The notes under the pieces were generated by a model. It saw nothing but the letters and a program-made list of their open reading frames with translations, was not told the DNA's origin and did no database searches. Positions 50,120-61,440 of a stretch of DNA of 64,000 nucleotides are shown piece by piece. The stretch is from Clitopilus passeckerianus (Eukaryota > Basidiomycota > Agaricomycetes > Agaricales > Entolomataceae). The first letter of the stretch is position 1, and each line of letters starts with the position of its first letter. The stretch covers positions 372,001-436,000 of the forward strand of contig CALYLX010000152.1 in NCBI GenBank assembly GCA_944990035.1. The letters are read 5' to 3'. The position numbers and the translations under genes are program-made.

Positions 50120-51498
50120 TTAAAGCTTGCTACGTAAAGGATGTAGCCATATATAGACCGCCAACTTGGCAAAACTGGCCAGTATAAGAAGACGATGGGT
50201 TGTGTCTACCGATGATCCAAGAACGAGATGGAAGAATGTAGCTGGTGGCGTATACATCGAAGGGTGCAAGGGGAATGGAAGTCCAAGGCCGTATAAAATC
50301 CCTGTGCCAAGCCAGACATCCACAGAAAAGTGGGCCCAACCCAACGACCAGGCCATCGTCCATAACCATCCCCGAAACCCCTGGACCCGATAACCTGTGG
50401 TCTTTCTCCAGATCGTTTCAAGGATAACGCCGACCCCAGACATTAGAAAGAGAATGGATATTCCCCGGAAGTCGGAAGGCCTCCCCGCAGCTCGCAAAGC
50501 CAAATCATGGAAGAGGACTGAGACGAAGAAAGCGCCTATGACACCTCCGACCCGTCCAAAGATCGCGTTCATTGGTAGGCCACCTAATTGAAGGAAAATG
50601 TCGCGGAAGAGCTGGTGCCAGCCACTGCCCCAGAACCGTGTGAGGGACGTCGTGCGCGAGGGCCCGTCGAATATTGGCGGCCATTGGGATGGGTGCTGCC
50701 CACACAGACCCACACCGAACGCGGTTCCGAGGTTGTACCACAATTGTATGGAAAGGCCAACTATAACCGTGACCACTAAACATATTAGGGTCGAATGCAC
50801 ACGTCCGAGGACCGAATGGTATTGGGGATCAAACAAACTGACTTGATTGATAGATGCGACTGAGGGAGCGAGGAGTTGAAGAAGGTAGAAAAGCTGATCG
50901 ACAAAAAGGTAATCACAAACGAACTGCTTGACAAGTACCTTCAGAAATGCTGCTCTGTCTGCTATTGGTCTCGGATCGATGGGTGGATCCGGGATGCGTG
51001 ACCAATTCCAGTCATAACCTCGAAAGTTGAAGGACAGGTCAAGGGCGTCCCAAAGAAGCGTATTTCTCGTCGACTCTGTTTCTGATGGTCTCCTCTCATT
51101 CTTGCAGCGTTTGTACGGTTGGACTTGAAACGACCAGACGATGGGTCGGGAAGAGAGGATAAGCAAGATTGCCTATTTGCCAAAGGTCAGTTGTTGGTTG
51201 TCCAAGCAAAGGCAACCCTCCTTACTGTTAACCAGTCGCCAATATGTCGTAGGTTGTAATTTTGATCATTCCTTTCCAGAGAAATCTGGGTCGCCCTCCA
51301 GAAAAGAATCAACGTAACGGGTAGAAGCCCGATGCGCAGGCGCAACGATCCGGGTATTTGCACGAGGATTGCAGTCAAGTAATAGGATAACAATGCTGGC
51401 AGGACATGGCTAGCGAAATTTGAAAGGGTCAACGGCTGCCGATGATGCCAGCTGTTCGTTGAAAGCAGGGAACTGAACTTGGGGTAGAAATGCGCCAT
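50120..51498 (-). CDS. Wax-synthase-like membrane O-acyltransferase 1
   Basis: Multi-pass ER membrane protein of the MBOAT_2/wax-synthase-like family, which transfers fatty acyl groups from acyl-CoA to an alcohol. Two exons (start 51498, MAHFYPKFSSLL; intron near 51177-51229) give roughly 440 residues. Typical features: TRFWGSGWHQLFRDIF, LGGLPMNAIFGRVGGVIGAF, and the candidate catalytic His in SVLFHDLALRAAGRP. An in-frame upstream ATG (51642) exists but encodes a less convincing N-terminus. The gene converges with reductase 2. The acceptor could be a fatty alcohol, terpenoid or other hydroxyl compound. Confidence 0.85.
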
Positions 51499-51920
51499 GA
51501 GTTGGAGCTTTGCAGTCGCACTCCCTTCCTTAGCTTTATCCTTTCGATAGCTGCCTTTTATTGCATTTATCAGTTCATTGACAGCAGAAATACAAGCCAC
51601 TTTCCGAATAGAAGGGAAAAAAAACATAGTCAGGTTCGGCACAGAACTAATGTTTTCCGTCTAGTGCAGGGTCTTCAGGAGGTCAGACGAGATCCTGACC
51701 CGAAGTGTACCGTATGGGTGCCAGCTACTGTTCGGACCCCAATGTTGTAGATCGTCCGGCTAACTCAATCGTTATCCTCAGCTCTAAGAACTCTGATAAA
51801 GTTAAGGAGAATGGCCAGTTACGTTGGGTTGGCACAATGAGCATGTAGTCAAAGACAATTCGGACTAGTCAACATTCTAATGTCGGCGTGCAACGTCAAG
51901 TATGTTCAGCTCGGGAACTT

Positions 51921-52002
51921 TGGTGGTATGTACATCGAAGGTCGCAAGTATAATGGAAGTCCAAGGCCTTACACGAGCCCTGAGCGAATCCACGCATTCA
52001 CA
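51921..52002 (-). pseudogene. Relic of a third acyltransferase copy
   Basis: This 82-bp stretch matches the C-terminal coding part of both neighbouring acyltransferases on the minus strand. It would read AWIRSGLV, a stop, then GLGLP and RPSMYIPP. The intact genes read WIGSGLSYGLELP and RPSMYTPP. The TAA replaces a Tyr codon. No further homologous coding sequence surrounds it, so this is a fragment left by unequal exchange or decay in a tandem array. Confidence 0.75.
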
Positions 52003-52131
52003 ACAACGTGAAACCACCAAAACGAGAAGGAAGAGTCGTCAAAGGGAGAAGAGAGGAATGATGAATCTGTATTCAAGTCTGGTAACTTAGGTTTGGATGT
52101 AGGTACTGGCGGGCTAGGATAAGTAACAAAT

Positions 52132-53489
52132 TCAAAGTTCACCGATTAGAGGATGCAGCCATGTATAGAGTGCTAACTTGGCAAAACTGGTCAGCATATG
52201 AAGATGCTTTGTGTCTACCAATGATCCATCAGCGAAATGGAAGAAATTAGCTGGTGGAGTGTACATCGAAGGCCGCAAGGGCAGTGGAAGTTCAAGGCCG
52301 TACGAAAGCCCTGAGCCAATCCAGGCATCCACAAGCAGGTGGCCCCACCCAAACGACCAGGTCATCGTCCATAGCCATCCCCAAGGACCTCGAACTCGAT
52401 ATCCCGTGGTCTCTCTCCAGACCGTTTCAAGGACGATGCCGACCCCGGACATTAGAAAGAAACCACATATTCCCCAGAAGTCAGAAGGCCTTCCAGCTGC
52501 TCGTAAAGTCCAATCATGAAAGAGAACTGATATGAAGAATGCGCCCATGACGCCTCCGACCCGTCCAAATATGGCGTTCATTGGGAGGCCACCTAATCGG
52601 AGGAAGAAGTCGCGGTACAGCTGATGCCAGCCACGGCCCCAGAGCCATGTGAGGGACGTTGCGCGCCAGGGCTGGTCAAATAATGGGGGCCATTGGGATG
52701 GGTGCTGCCTACACAGACCCACACCAAATACAGCCCCAAGGTTGTACCACCCTTGTATAGAAATACTGATCAAAAGTACTACCACCAAGCATATAGACGT
52801 TGAATGCATGCGTCCAAGGACTGAATAGTATTGGGGTTCGAATACACTGCTTTTTTCGGTATTTGTGCCAGTTGAGGGGGCGACGAGATGAAGAAGATAG
52901 AGAAGCTGGTCGAGGATAAGGTAATCCCAGACGAACTGCTTGGCAAGTTCCCTCATGAACGTTGCTCTGTCTGTTGTTGGCCTTGGATCGATAGGTGGAT
53001 TTGAAATGCGTGACCAATCCCAGCCATAACCTCGGAAGTTGAAGGACAGGTCGAGGGCATCGCAAAGAAGTTCCTTGCTCGATGAATTCGCGTCTGGGGG
53101 TTTCTTCCCATTCTTGCAGCGTTGGTATGGCTCTCTTTGAAACGACCAGGTGAGGGCACGGCAAAGAAGGCTAAATAGGAAGACCTATTCGGTGTAGGTT
53201 AGTCTGTGGTGGTCCAAGCGAACAAAACATTACTTACTGTTATCCAGTAGTCAAGAAGTCGTAGGTTGCAACTGTGATCGTCCCTGGCCAGAGAGAGCTG
53301 GGTCGCCCTCCAGAAAAGAGCCAACGTGATAGGCAGAAGCCCGACGCGAAAGCGCAACGATCCGGGCGTTTGAACGAGGATTGCAGTCAAATAGTAGGAC
53401 AACAATGCTGGCAGGATATGGCTAGTGTAATTGGAAATCGTCAAGGGTTGGCGATGCCAATTGGCAGGTGAAAGAAGGGCATCGACCAT
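52132..53489 (-). CDS. Wax-synthase-like membrane O-acyltransferase 2
   Basis: Tandem paralogue of 50120-51498. Two exons joined by a short intron (near 53187-53237, donor GTAAGT, acceptor GAATAG). Same family marks: TWLWGRGWHQLYRDFF, LGGLPMNAIFGRVGGVMGAF, catalytic SVLFHDWTLRAAGRP, and the close of the protein YTWLHPLIGEL at the stop 52132. Start set at 53489 (MVDALLSPANW); an upstream in-frame ATG at 53546 is possible. The 3' flanks of both copies share the motif AACTTAGGTTTGGA or a close variant (near 50072 and 52086), so the duplication included the downstream DNA. Diverged residues between helices could change acceptor choice. Confidence 0.85.
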
Positions 53490-53546
53490 GTTGTAAAGTA
53501 TCAACATGAGTAGACAGTGAATTGCCTGTGCATGGGTGCTTTTCAA

Positions 53547-54311
53547 CCTTCAGCAGCTGCCCTGCATACCATTCCAGCTATCAGCTCATCGACAGCCGAA
53601 ATGCGAGGCGTGCTTTTCAGCCTAGTGGTATCAGGGCGTTCAGGAGTGTAGCATGGATTCCGGCGCGAAGGCCTCCAGGCTATGTGTCAATGCATCAAGG
53701 GACGCGATTAGTAGCAGCCTTTCCGAGCTAGGTAGGCCACGAGACATACCTAGCCTCAATCGAGGTCAATTCCCTACAAAACGAGGGCCACTCCCTGGTT
53801 TCTGGGTGGTAACTGCTATGAGAGTTAGAGTTTATCCGTCTGCAAAGTGTGATAGAAATATTACAATGTCCAAGCAAGATCAATCGGGGATATCCGAACT
53901 CCTACGTTGACAGCCACGCAACGCTACGGAATTCTCCGAAATTCGGCCTGTTGAATTGCTTGCTCAGAAAAATACCTTCAACAGGCTTGATTAATTATCA
54001 AACGCCTTTGAATGCTTCCCTCGTTAATAGCAGGAATCAGTAGCAATCCATTGTTGGGTGCATGGACGCGTTTCAACGGCCGTCCTAAATTGGAACGCGT
54101 CTGTTTGGTCCTGTTTGCATTTCAGGCTGCCGGTCTTACGATCCGTCACGCGAGACTTGGGACACGTCGACATCAAACTGACAGTAAATCCGACGATTCA
54201 ACCGACCAACGAACTCCTCATAACTCTCCGAGTTGCTATCACCTAGGAGACTCAAATTCAAGCTGGGCTTAGAGCTTCAACGCTCCCTTTCTCTATATTT
54301 CTGGGCCCAAA
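53547..54311. other. Intergenic region
   Basis: Upstream of acyltransferase 2 and of the ERV41-like gene. The part near 53540-53600 resembles 51530-51590 (upstream part of acyltransferase 1), a trace of the same duplication. No gene seen. Confidence 0.5.
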
Positions 54312-56288
54312 ATGTCGACAACAAGGACGGAGGAGTCGTCCATCATAGACAAGCTTGATTCAGTGGTACCAGCACCATTGGCGAACTTTGATGCCTTTCC
54401 AAAACTTCCTTCGACATACAAGGCTCGTTCAGAATCCAGAGGGTTCATGACCCTCTTCGTTGCTCTCCTTGGGTTCTTGTTGGTGCTCAATGATATCAAC
54501 GAATACATATTTGGCTGGCCCGATCAAGAGTTCAGCATTGACAACAACAAATCTCCCTACATGGGCGTTAATATCGATATTACGGTGAACATGCCTTGCA
54601 AATGTATGTATTTGCACTCCCTTACTTGATGCCATACTGATTGTTCATCCAGATCTTTCGTTGGATTTGAGGGATGCGGTCGGAGACAGGCTGATGTTGA
54701 CAGGAACCACCCGCCGCGACGGTGTAAGCCTTCTTACACGACTGCTACTGCCACTCTTACTGAATGAATATTGCAGACACTATTTGATACCAGTCATGCC
54801 AAAGATTTCGAGGCGCACACTGATACCTTGAGTGTCAGCGAAGCCGTCAAACAATCGAGGAAGTCCCGCGGTCTCTTCTCCTGGCTTTCCAAAAAACCTG
54901 CGGACGGCTGGCGACCAACCCCTCAGCATTCTGCTGCTGGAACCTCCTGCAGAATCTGGGGCTCTCTCGCCGTGAAACGCGTTACTGGTAAGCTCCGGAG
55001 ATCCGCGTGCCGTTCGACCCCGCTAATTGCGGCCGCTAGCTAATCTGCACATTACGACGTTGGGCCACGGATACGCCAGTTACGAGCATGTCGACCACAG
55101 GCGTGAGTTTCTGGCTTAGCGTCCTATGCATGTGTTTGCTGAAGCGAACGGTTGCAGAAATGAATCTGTCTCATGTGATCAACGAGTTCTCGTTCGGGCC
55201 TTATTTCCCTGATATGACACAACCTTTGGATTATACTTATCAAGTCACCAATGAACGTAAGTGGGCTGTCGTTCTCCAAAGAGCTCGATCTCTGACCGCT
55301 CTTTACAGCATTCATCGCGTACCAGTACTTCCTTCATGTCGTACCGACTACCTACATCCCACCCCGCTCCTGGGCTCTCCACACCAACCAATACAGCGTC
55401 ACTCATTACACCCGTGTTCTCGAACATAACCGAGGAACTCCAGGCATTTTCTTCAAGTTCGATATTGACCCTCTCCACATCACGATCCACCAAAGGACTA
55501 CCTCCCTCATTTCGCTCTTTATTCGGTTAGTTGGCTTTCATAATATTCCTTTTCTCCAAGGCTGGTTCTAAAACCTAGTTTTCTGTTCCTCCAGCTGTGT
55601 CGGTGTCTTAGGTGGTGTCTTCGTTTGTGCCGGCTACGCCATCCGCGTCACTACCCGCGCAGTCGAAGTTGTCACCGGAGCAGACCAAGCCAACGGAATC
55701 GTCGCTGCAGAATCCTCCGGAGTCAAAGTCGGCCTCCGATCCAAGTGGGGTGGCTCTGACCTCCGCTCCCGCAAAACCTCAGGAAAGATGGTCAGACAAG
55801 GTTCAGGCTGGGTCATGGAAGGCGGAGAGTCACCCTACTCAGGCTCTTACGCCGGTACTCCCGCCCCTGGAAGCGCCTTCCCTTCCTCTCCCTCGCCTTT
55901 CTCCCCCTATTCTGGAGTCGGCACACCTCAATCCGCCTACGGACTTGGAATCCCACAGAGTGCATTCGGACCGTCGCCTTTCCCCTCCTCTCCAAACCCA
56001 GGCACGTCCTCCCCTGCGCCTCCTCCAATGTCGAGCAGGCAGTCCTCCCACCAGCGCCACCTCAGTGTGTCTTCACCTTATACGCCACATACAGGCTCGA
56101 TGGCGTCTCAGCAGGCTAGTCCTGTTGTTCCATCTTCGCCTGCGCCCCAGGCGCCTGGTACACCCGGAGTGGGGTATGCAACGTATCCTGCTTCGCCGAA
56201 CCCAAACGGAAATGGGTTTTCAATGGGCCCGCCACCTAGGAGAGCACCTTCAAATGGGAGCGCACATGATGGAAAGAAGGATGATTGA
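54312..56288 (+). CDS. ERV41: ERV41/ERGIC2-like ER-Golgi transport protein
   Basis: Cargo-recycling receptor of COPII/COPI vesicles. The N-terminal cytosolic helix FDAFPKLPSTYKARSESRG precedes a membrane segment, FMTLFVALLGFLLVLNDINE. A lumenal beta domain follows (VNIDITVNMPCK, SLAVKRVTANLHITTLG, HVINEFSFGPYFPDM), with the second membrane segment VGVLGGVFVCAGYAI. About six short introns break it. After the second helix is a cytosolic tail of about 210 residues rich in Pro/Ser/Gly, unusual in length for Erv41. The last residues GKKDD fit a dilysine KKxx retrieval signal for COPI. Confidence 0.86.
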
Positions 56289-56526
56289 TTGATAGTAGGA
56301 GGCGTAAAATAGGCGCGGAAGAGAATCATTAGTAGGAAGTAGTGCAGTGCATCACGCCGTCATCGTCATTTACTTGCTTTTTCCACATGCATAAATTGTT
56401 GTATTATTTCAGGCTGAGGTCTTCCTTCATGTATACATGTTTTTTGCACGAACTCAGGAAGGTCTGCCCTGATGGTAGTGTCATGTCAAGGAAAGTTGTG
56501 GATTACTGTATACCGAAACTAGATGA

Positions 56527-57302
56527 TTAGAAGTAGGCTACGAGGGCGGCTGTGGAAACACCAGTGGCTGCCAAGACTGCGTATCCCGTGGTGTAGCATC
56601 CCTTCACGGTCATGACTAGAGAGAAAAGAGGATATGTTAGTGAAACACTCGGAGTAGAGTCTAGACCGGGCCTTCGTACATTTGTTCATATCCCACGCCA
56701 GATGCCTCAGGCCGTTGAAGGAGTGGAAGGTGAATGGCAATGCCAGTATGAACTTGCCGGTGTACTTCACATAATCAGGAAGTCCCTGGACGAACTCGAC
56801 AATGTGAGCACTGTCGAGGGTTCCAGGTGCGAAAAGGTAGCCGATGGAGAATCCGTAGAGGACTGTAGATTGTGATAAAGGGTCGGAATGGCTTCGGGAG
56901 GTGCAAGAAGCTACTTACGAACGGATAGGGCGGAACCTGTGACACGGTTGAAGATAGAGGCAGTCCATGTCAATTGAGGTTGGTAGATGGTGAAGTGGGG
57001 GCTGGAGGGGCGTTTCAGACGCTGCTTGTTCAAGATTTCGGTCGCTGCGCTGGGTGGCAAGGAGTCTGTTTGGATGCATCTGCAATTCAGTAGCCAAATG
57101 AGTATTCCTGGATCTCCCGCCATGATTTACGTTGCATTTACCGTCGCTGGAAAGCATTTCGCAGAGCGACTTGGTTCCTGGCTGGAAATCAGTCATGTTA
57201 GCCAAAATTCTTGCAAAAAGGCCCGTCAGACGCACAGATTTTAGGAGCAAACGCTGTCCTCCTGAGAGCAGCACCCAAACCAACAGTTCTAGTGGTCAAC
57301 AT
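56527..57302 (-). CDS. SDH3: Succinate dehydrogenase cytochrome b subunit (SDH3)
   Basis: Membrane anchor of respiratory complex II in the inner mitochondrial membrane. ATG at 57302 starts a mitochondrial presequence ([20 protein letters not shown]); two early introns restore the frame to [15 protein letters not shown]. The mature part carries [20 protein letters not shown], then [14 protein letters not shown] with Ser and Arg near the quinone site. Further on is [16 protein letters not shown], which holds the haem-binding His. The final helix ends STAALVAYF at the stop 56527. The frame is open through four introns. A housekeeping gene, typical in length. Confidence 0.9.
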
Positions 57303-57757
57303 CGTTGCGGCGATAGTGAAAGGGAGTTTGGAGTTTTGGAGGATGCTGGTCGGGACTCGGGAGGTCTTGGGACTCCGCCCCGACAAGCGACCACGTGATA
57401 AAAGTACTTTACCGGTCCCCTTCAGCCAATTGGCGCCGTGCTTTTTGTTTTCTTGCCGCCAACATCGTTATTGTCGTTCTGCTCGTCGTCAAGCTCAATC
57501 CCGATAGACAGTCTAGAAATGCCCAATAATATATTGCATTCAGTCCAAGCTATGCATAATCCCGATGACAGATGATGGTGATGAGTATGAAAGTGTACAA
57601 TAATGAGTGTGGTATCTATTACAGATGATGAGTTCGTGAGTGTGTAGCGCGGTATGCCCCAGGCAGATTGTCCCTCCTGCTAACCCTGGCAAGAAAAGAA
57701 AAATGGTATCTAAGAACGAAGCTGAAGTCGAAGGTGGTATGATGATTAGGGTGGCCA

Positions 57758-58119
57758 TTAATGCTCGTCCTCTGGCCCGGCAACATGCATCGAGCACTCC
57801 AAGAGGCGACGGCCATGTAGAACCCAATGGTTCGGAAGCAGAAATAATTTTTCTGTAGGAGGAATAGGGTGAGTGGCCCGTTTCGCAAATGATCGAGATA
57901 TTGACAAACTTACCAGAGAATATTAGAGTCAATAATGATACAGTAGCGAGCAACCTTCCGTAAGGCGCCTTTTCAGGCGATTACGCACCAGAGGTACTGG
58001 TTGTTCTTGTCCTCATCTACTGGTGTGGGCAAAGGCGATGACTCGACAGAGGACTCGGTCTGAGTGTTTGTGAAACCGAGGGAGGCTGTGAGCTCAGCGA
58101 GAGTTTGGAAAGCGTCCAT
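57758..58119 (-). CDS. Possible small membrane protein gene (low support)
   Basis: The ATG at 58119 opens a 50-codon stretch starting MDAFQTLAELTASLGFTNTQ and ending near NNQYLW, then GTGCGT. Downstream segments could continue as a hydrophobic stretch (LLATVSLLTLIFS) and EKLFLLPNHWVLHGRRLL to a stop near 57758. That model needs a first intron of only 34 nt, which is shorter than any other here. The N-terminal exon looks genuine; its 3' exons are unresolved. Function not recognised. Confidence 0.35.
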
Positions 58120-58179
58120 TAGAGCAGGTGAAGGTGGTGTCGCAAAGAGTGGTTTTGAGAACAAATAACCTGAGTGCAA

Positions 58180-61100
58180 GTTCCTGCGAAGAGAGGCACT
58201 TAAGAGGCTTAAGAGGCAGAGGGGGTTTCACAAGACGGGTTTCTGAGGGGACCCACACTCGCTTGACTTGGTTTTATAGGCCACCAAGCCCATGGTCTAT
58301 TGTGTGTCTGGGCGGCGGGCGTAGCAAGGACCTGTTCCTCCTAAGCATGACGTGCGATCAGTAGTCGGCACATTGCCTATTGTCGACGATTTGACGTTAA
58401 CAATAGCGGCGGAACGGGCTTTCGGCCAATCGTCCCAACGGAGGTTATCTTTGACCAGGCACTTCTTGATTGAACAATAACGTGCGCGGTAATTGACTTA
58501 TTTGGACTGAGAATCATGCATTGCTCGTATCTTTTCTGAAATCCTCGCGGCATGTTGTCAGATGTTTCTTATTGATACTTCTATTAGCACTACGGTCGTT
58601 AGAATCGTTCCTAAGAGAACCGTCTCTACTGCGCATACCGTAGAGCACAGTCTACCTCCAGCCCCAATCCAATGACCCATGTCGATCGACTTTTCTATAG
58701 CTCTGGCGACACTTCAGAACAGCGCTCTTCGTTGTCGTGGTCCACTCGCCATAAAACCTTGTCCAAAACATAATTGGGGTGGAGGGTACGGAATGTACCT
58801 GATGCATCTGGCCAGAAGGCGATGTCCAGACTGGCCCAAGCAATCGTCCATACATCGACAATAGAGGATCAACTCCGGAAAAGACAGAGAATAGTCTTCA
58901 TTCAAGATATGTCAGAAAACCAGATACCGCGGTCATACTTGCCGAGTCATGTATTGAGTCGTCCCATAGATGTTCTGGGCAAATTTACTCCTGTGATCGT
59001 CAAAATTTCCAGGAGGTGGGTGGCAGTTGGCAGTCCGTACCTCAGCGTACCTCATCGCGTCACCGTCCCCCTAACCGCCCTCCATTCCTGAGGTAACACA
59101 AAGTGTCATGAGCAGTCTAAGTTAAGGTATACCCGCCAGTCGAACAAAAAAAGAGATGGAACGTGCTGCAAGTGGTTATTATGTTGCCGCCGCACCAGAT
59201 CCGACCAGGAGCCCGAGGTGCCCTCAAAGTCCGACCTAAGAACGATTGGGTTACCGCAGAGAGGAACGTGTACGGGAGGGAATGCCGAACCAGTTACAGG
59301 TTATTGTGAGTGGTTGGCAGTGCCATATGGTTTGTGGGCGCATGATGAGGTGGAGGGGGAGGAGGCCCGGCCGAGTCAGATTGCGAAGGGCTCAGAGTTG
59401 TAATGGAGGCGTGGTAAGCGCAGTGAGAATCGCCGGGGTTCGAGTTCCAATTCAGTGGAATGATATAGGAATGGACGTGGGCCTTCGTTGGAGCAGAGTA
59501 GGACCAGTGGCATCGTTGGATACGAGAGGTCAAACTACCCGCTGCAATGGGTTGTCCTGGGGACCCAATAGTTAGAATAGCCTGCCCGGCGTGTCGTTAG
59601 ACGATCGCCCCAGAGGCAACAAGCGCGAGGTTCGACCATAAGGAATGGGCTTAGATAATTGTTCTTGCTGCAAATGATAGCAAAGACCTCACAAAGGACC
59701 TGTACCTATCCTCCGAACGGTACAGTTGCGGCCAATTGGCTGGGTGTTGACCTTAACTGCTGCCGCCCTCTCAAGATTGGGGCCCAGATATCGCAGAAGC
59801 CTAGATTCATGCACCCCAGGAATGTCGTTCCACGGGGAACGGATCTAAGGAAGTGAGAAGAAGAACCCAGCCGTTGCTTATTGTCTTTTTGTAAGGCATG
59901 CAGTCACGTTCGCGCAACCGATGTGCACGTCCTTATTTGGACAGCGATCTAATCTAATCTTTACTTCGCTTTTGATTGCCGATCTCGGCGGAGTGCCTGA
60001 AGCACTCGGAAATTCTTGGGGGTCTGAACGATCAGTACGCAAATCAGTGTGAGTACTGTAGAATGTGGTAGATCAATGTGGTTATGGCGCCTTCAATCAA
60101 GATAGAGGTATGAAAGATGCAAATGGGAGGCCAGAACATTCTGATTGCAATGGTCAACTTCCACCAATCCTCAACATTCCAGAAAACCAAGTCAGTTGAA
60201 GTATAGTGCGAGCAGGTGAAAAAAAGCCTCTTGAATCACGACTTGGACTGCGAGCTTGCTCTATTCCTACTGAAAACACGAGGGGCTTGCTCTCTCACGA
60301 GTGAGCACGATATCAGACTTCAGGGCCGCAGCTGGAAGGGTACCTCCTGTATGTTCAATTGAAAGTAAAAATGGACTGATTTGCTTCGGAGCTTGGACTG
60401 GTAAAGGTAGCCAGCATGGATCTCTATCTGAACATTGGGCAAAGGTTGTGCTTAATTAGGCCCTAGAATATACGTGATGCAGACCTTTGGTTAATTCTTG
60501 GCGAAAGGTGTGAAACGAGTCCAGGTGTTTGCGAGTCCGGCACAGGGCAGACGCAATTCTTGGCGTAGATAGTGCAGAGTGAAAAAATGTATTCAGAGAA
60601 AACCACCTGCGAGTTATCGGAAGACGTGATCACCCTTGAGTCATCGAAGAAGAGAAGGTCAAAATATCATGCATCGACTCTCAACTGAAGCTCAGGTTGA
60701 ATCTGTACTTTGTGAGCCGTTTATTGCGTCCCGAACCCAACAGCTTACACCAAGCCTACAAAACGTCCGCCGTTTATTAAGGTACATTTTTTTCCCTGCT
60801 TCACGGAATTGCGAACTTAAAACCGTGAGCCAAGAACCGCATTGGAGTCGAAGACTAAGGCACCTGTGGCCGTGGGTCACATTGCAGTCACATTGTTGTG
60901 GCTTGTTGCCTATACTTGGCAAAACCCTCCGTGCCCAGACAAAGACAAACAACTGCCCCTGCTTGGCGGTTAGCCAGTTTAGGACCGGTCGAAATGTTGT
61001 CTTCGACGACGACAGCTTAAATCCCTCAACTTCGAGGTCATAACTGTGGCGCAAACTTATTCTGACCTCTTTTATCGTTTGCAAGAAATTTGTACGTGAT

Positions 61101-61440
61101 CCTAGGCGTTTTCTTCCAAGTTTTCCGCCCAGTTTAATCTCCTTTACATGCAGATTTACCCTTTTCCGTATTGGCATCGTGTATGATGTATATGATAAAC
61201 GAATCTAGGCCTTTCATTTCTGCTGCGTGATTCTACAGAGTTTTACGCCGAAAGAAAATTATTCTCCCTGTGCCGAGCATATATGAGACTCTATGTTTGC
61301 CTTGTATAGGAACCAAGACAATGCTATGCGGTCATACACCGTACAACTTGGAACCTATCCGGCTTGGCAAACCTCTTCAAAATCTATAAGATAGACGGCT
61401 CCGAACTCCACCTGCTTTCTTCATTGACCCCCCCTGGATT
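58180..61440. other. Gene-poor stretch
   Basis: 3.2 kb with no frame I can support. The longest frames (161 codons minus at 60692-61177; 135 codons plus at 60636-61043) overlap each other antisense and lack protein character. A possible TATA element lies at its right end (TATAAG at 61385). Confidence 0.5.

Noticed and set aside
59400..59465. tRNA-like or SINE B-box (GGTTCGAGTTCC)
   Set aside because: One box only, imperfect, with no partner A-box or stem at the right spacing.
60636..61177. Overlapping sense and antisense frames of 135 and 161 codons
   Set aside because: Antisense to each other, no domain, no promoter or splice context.
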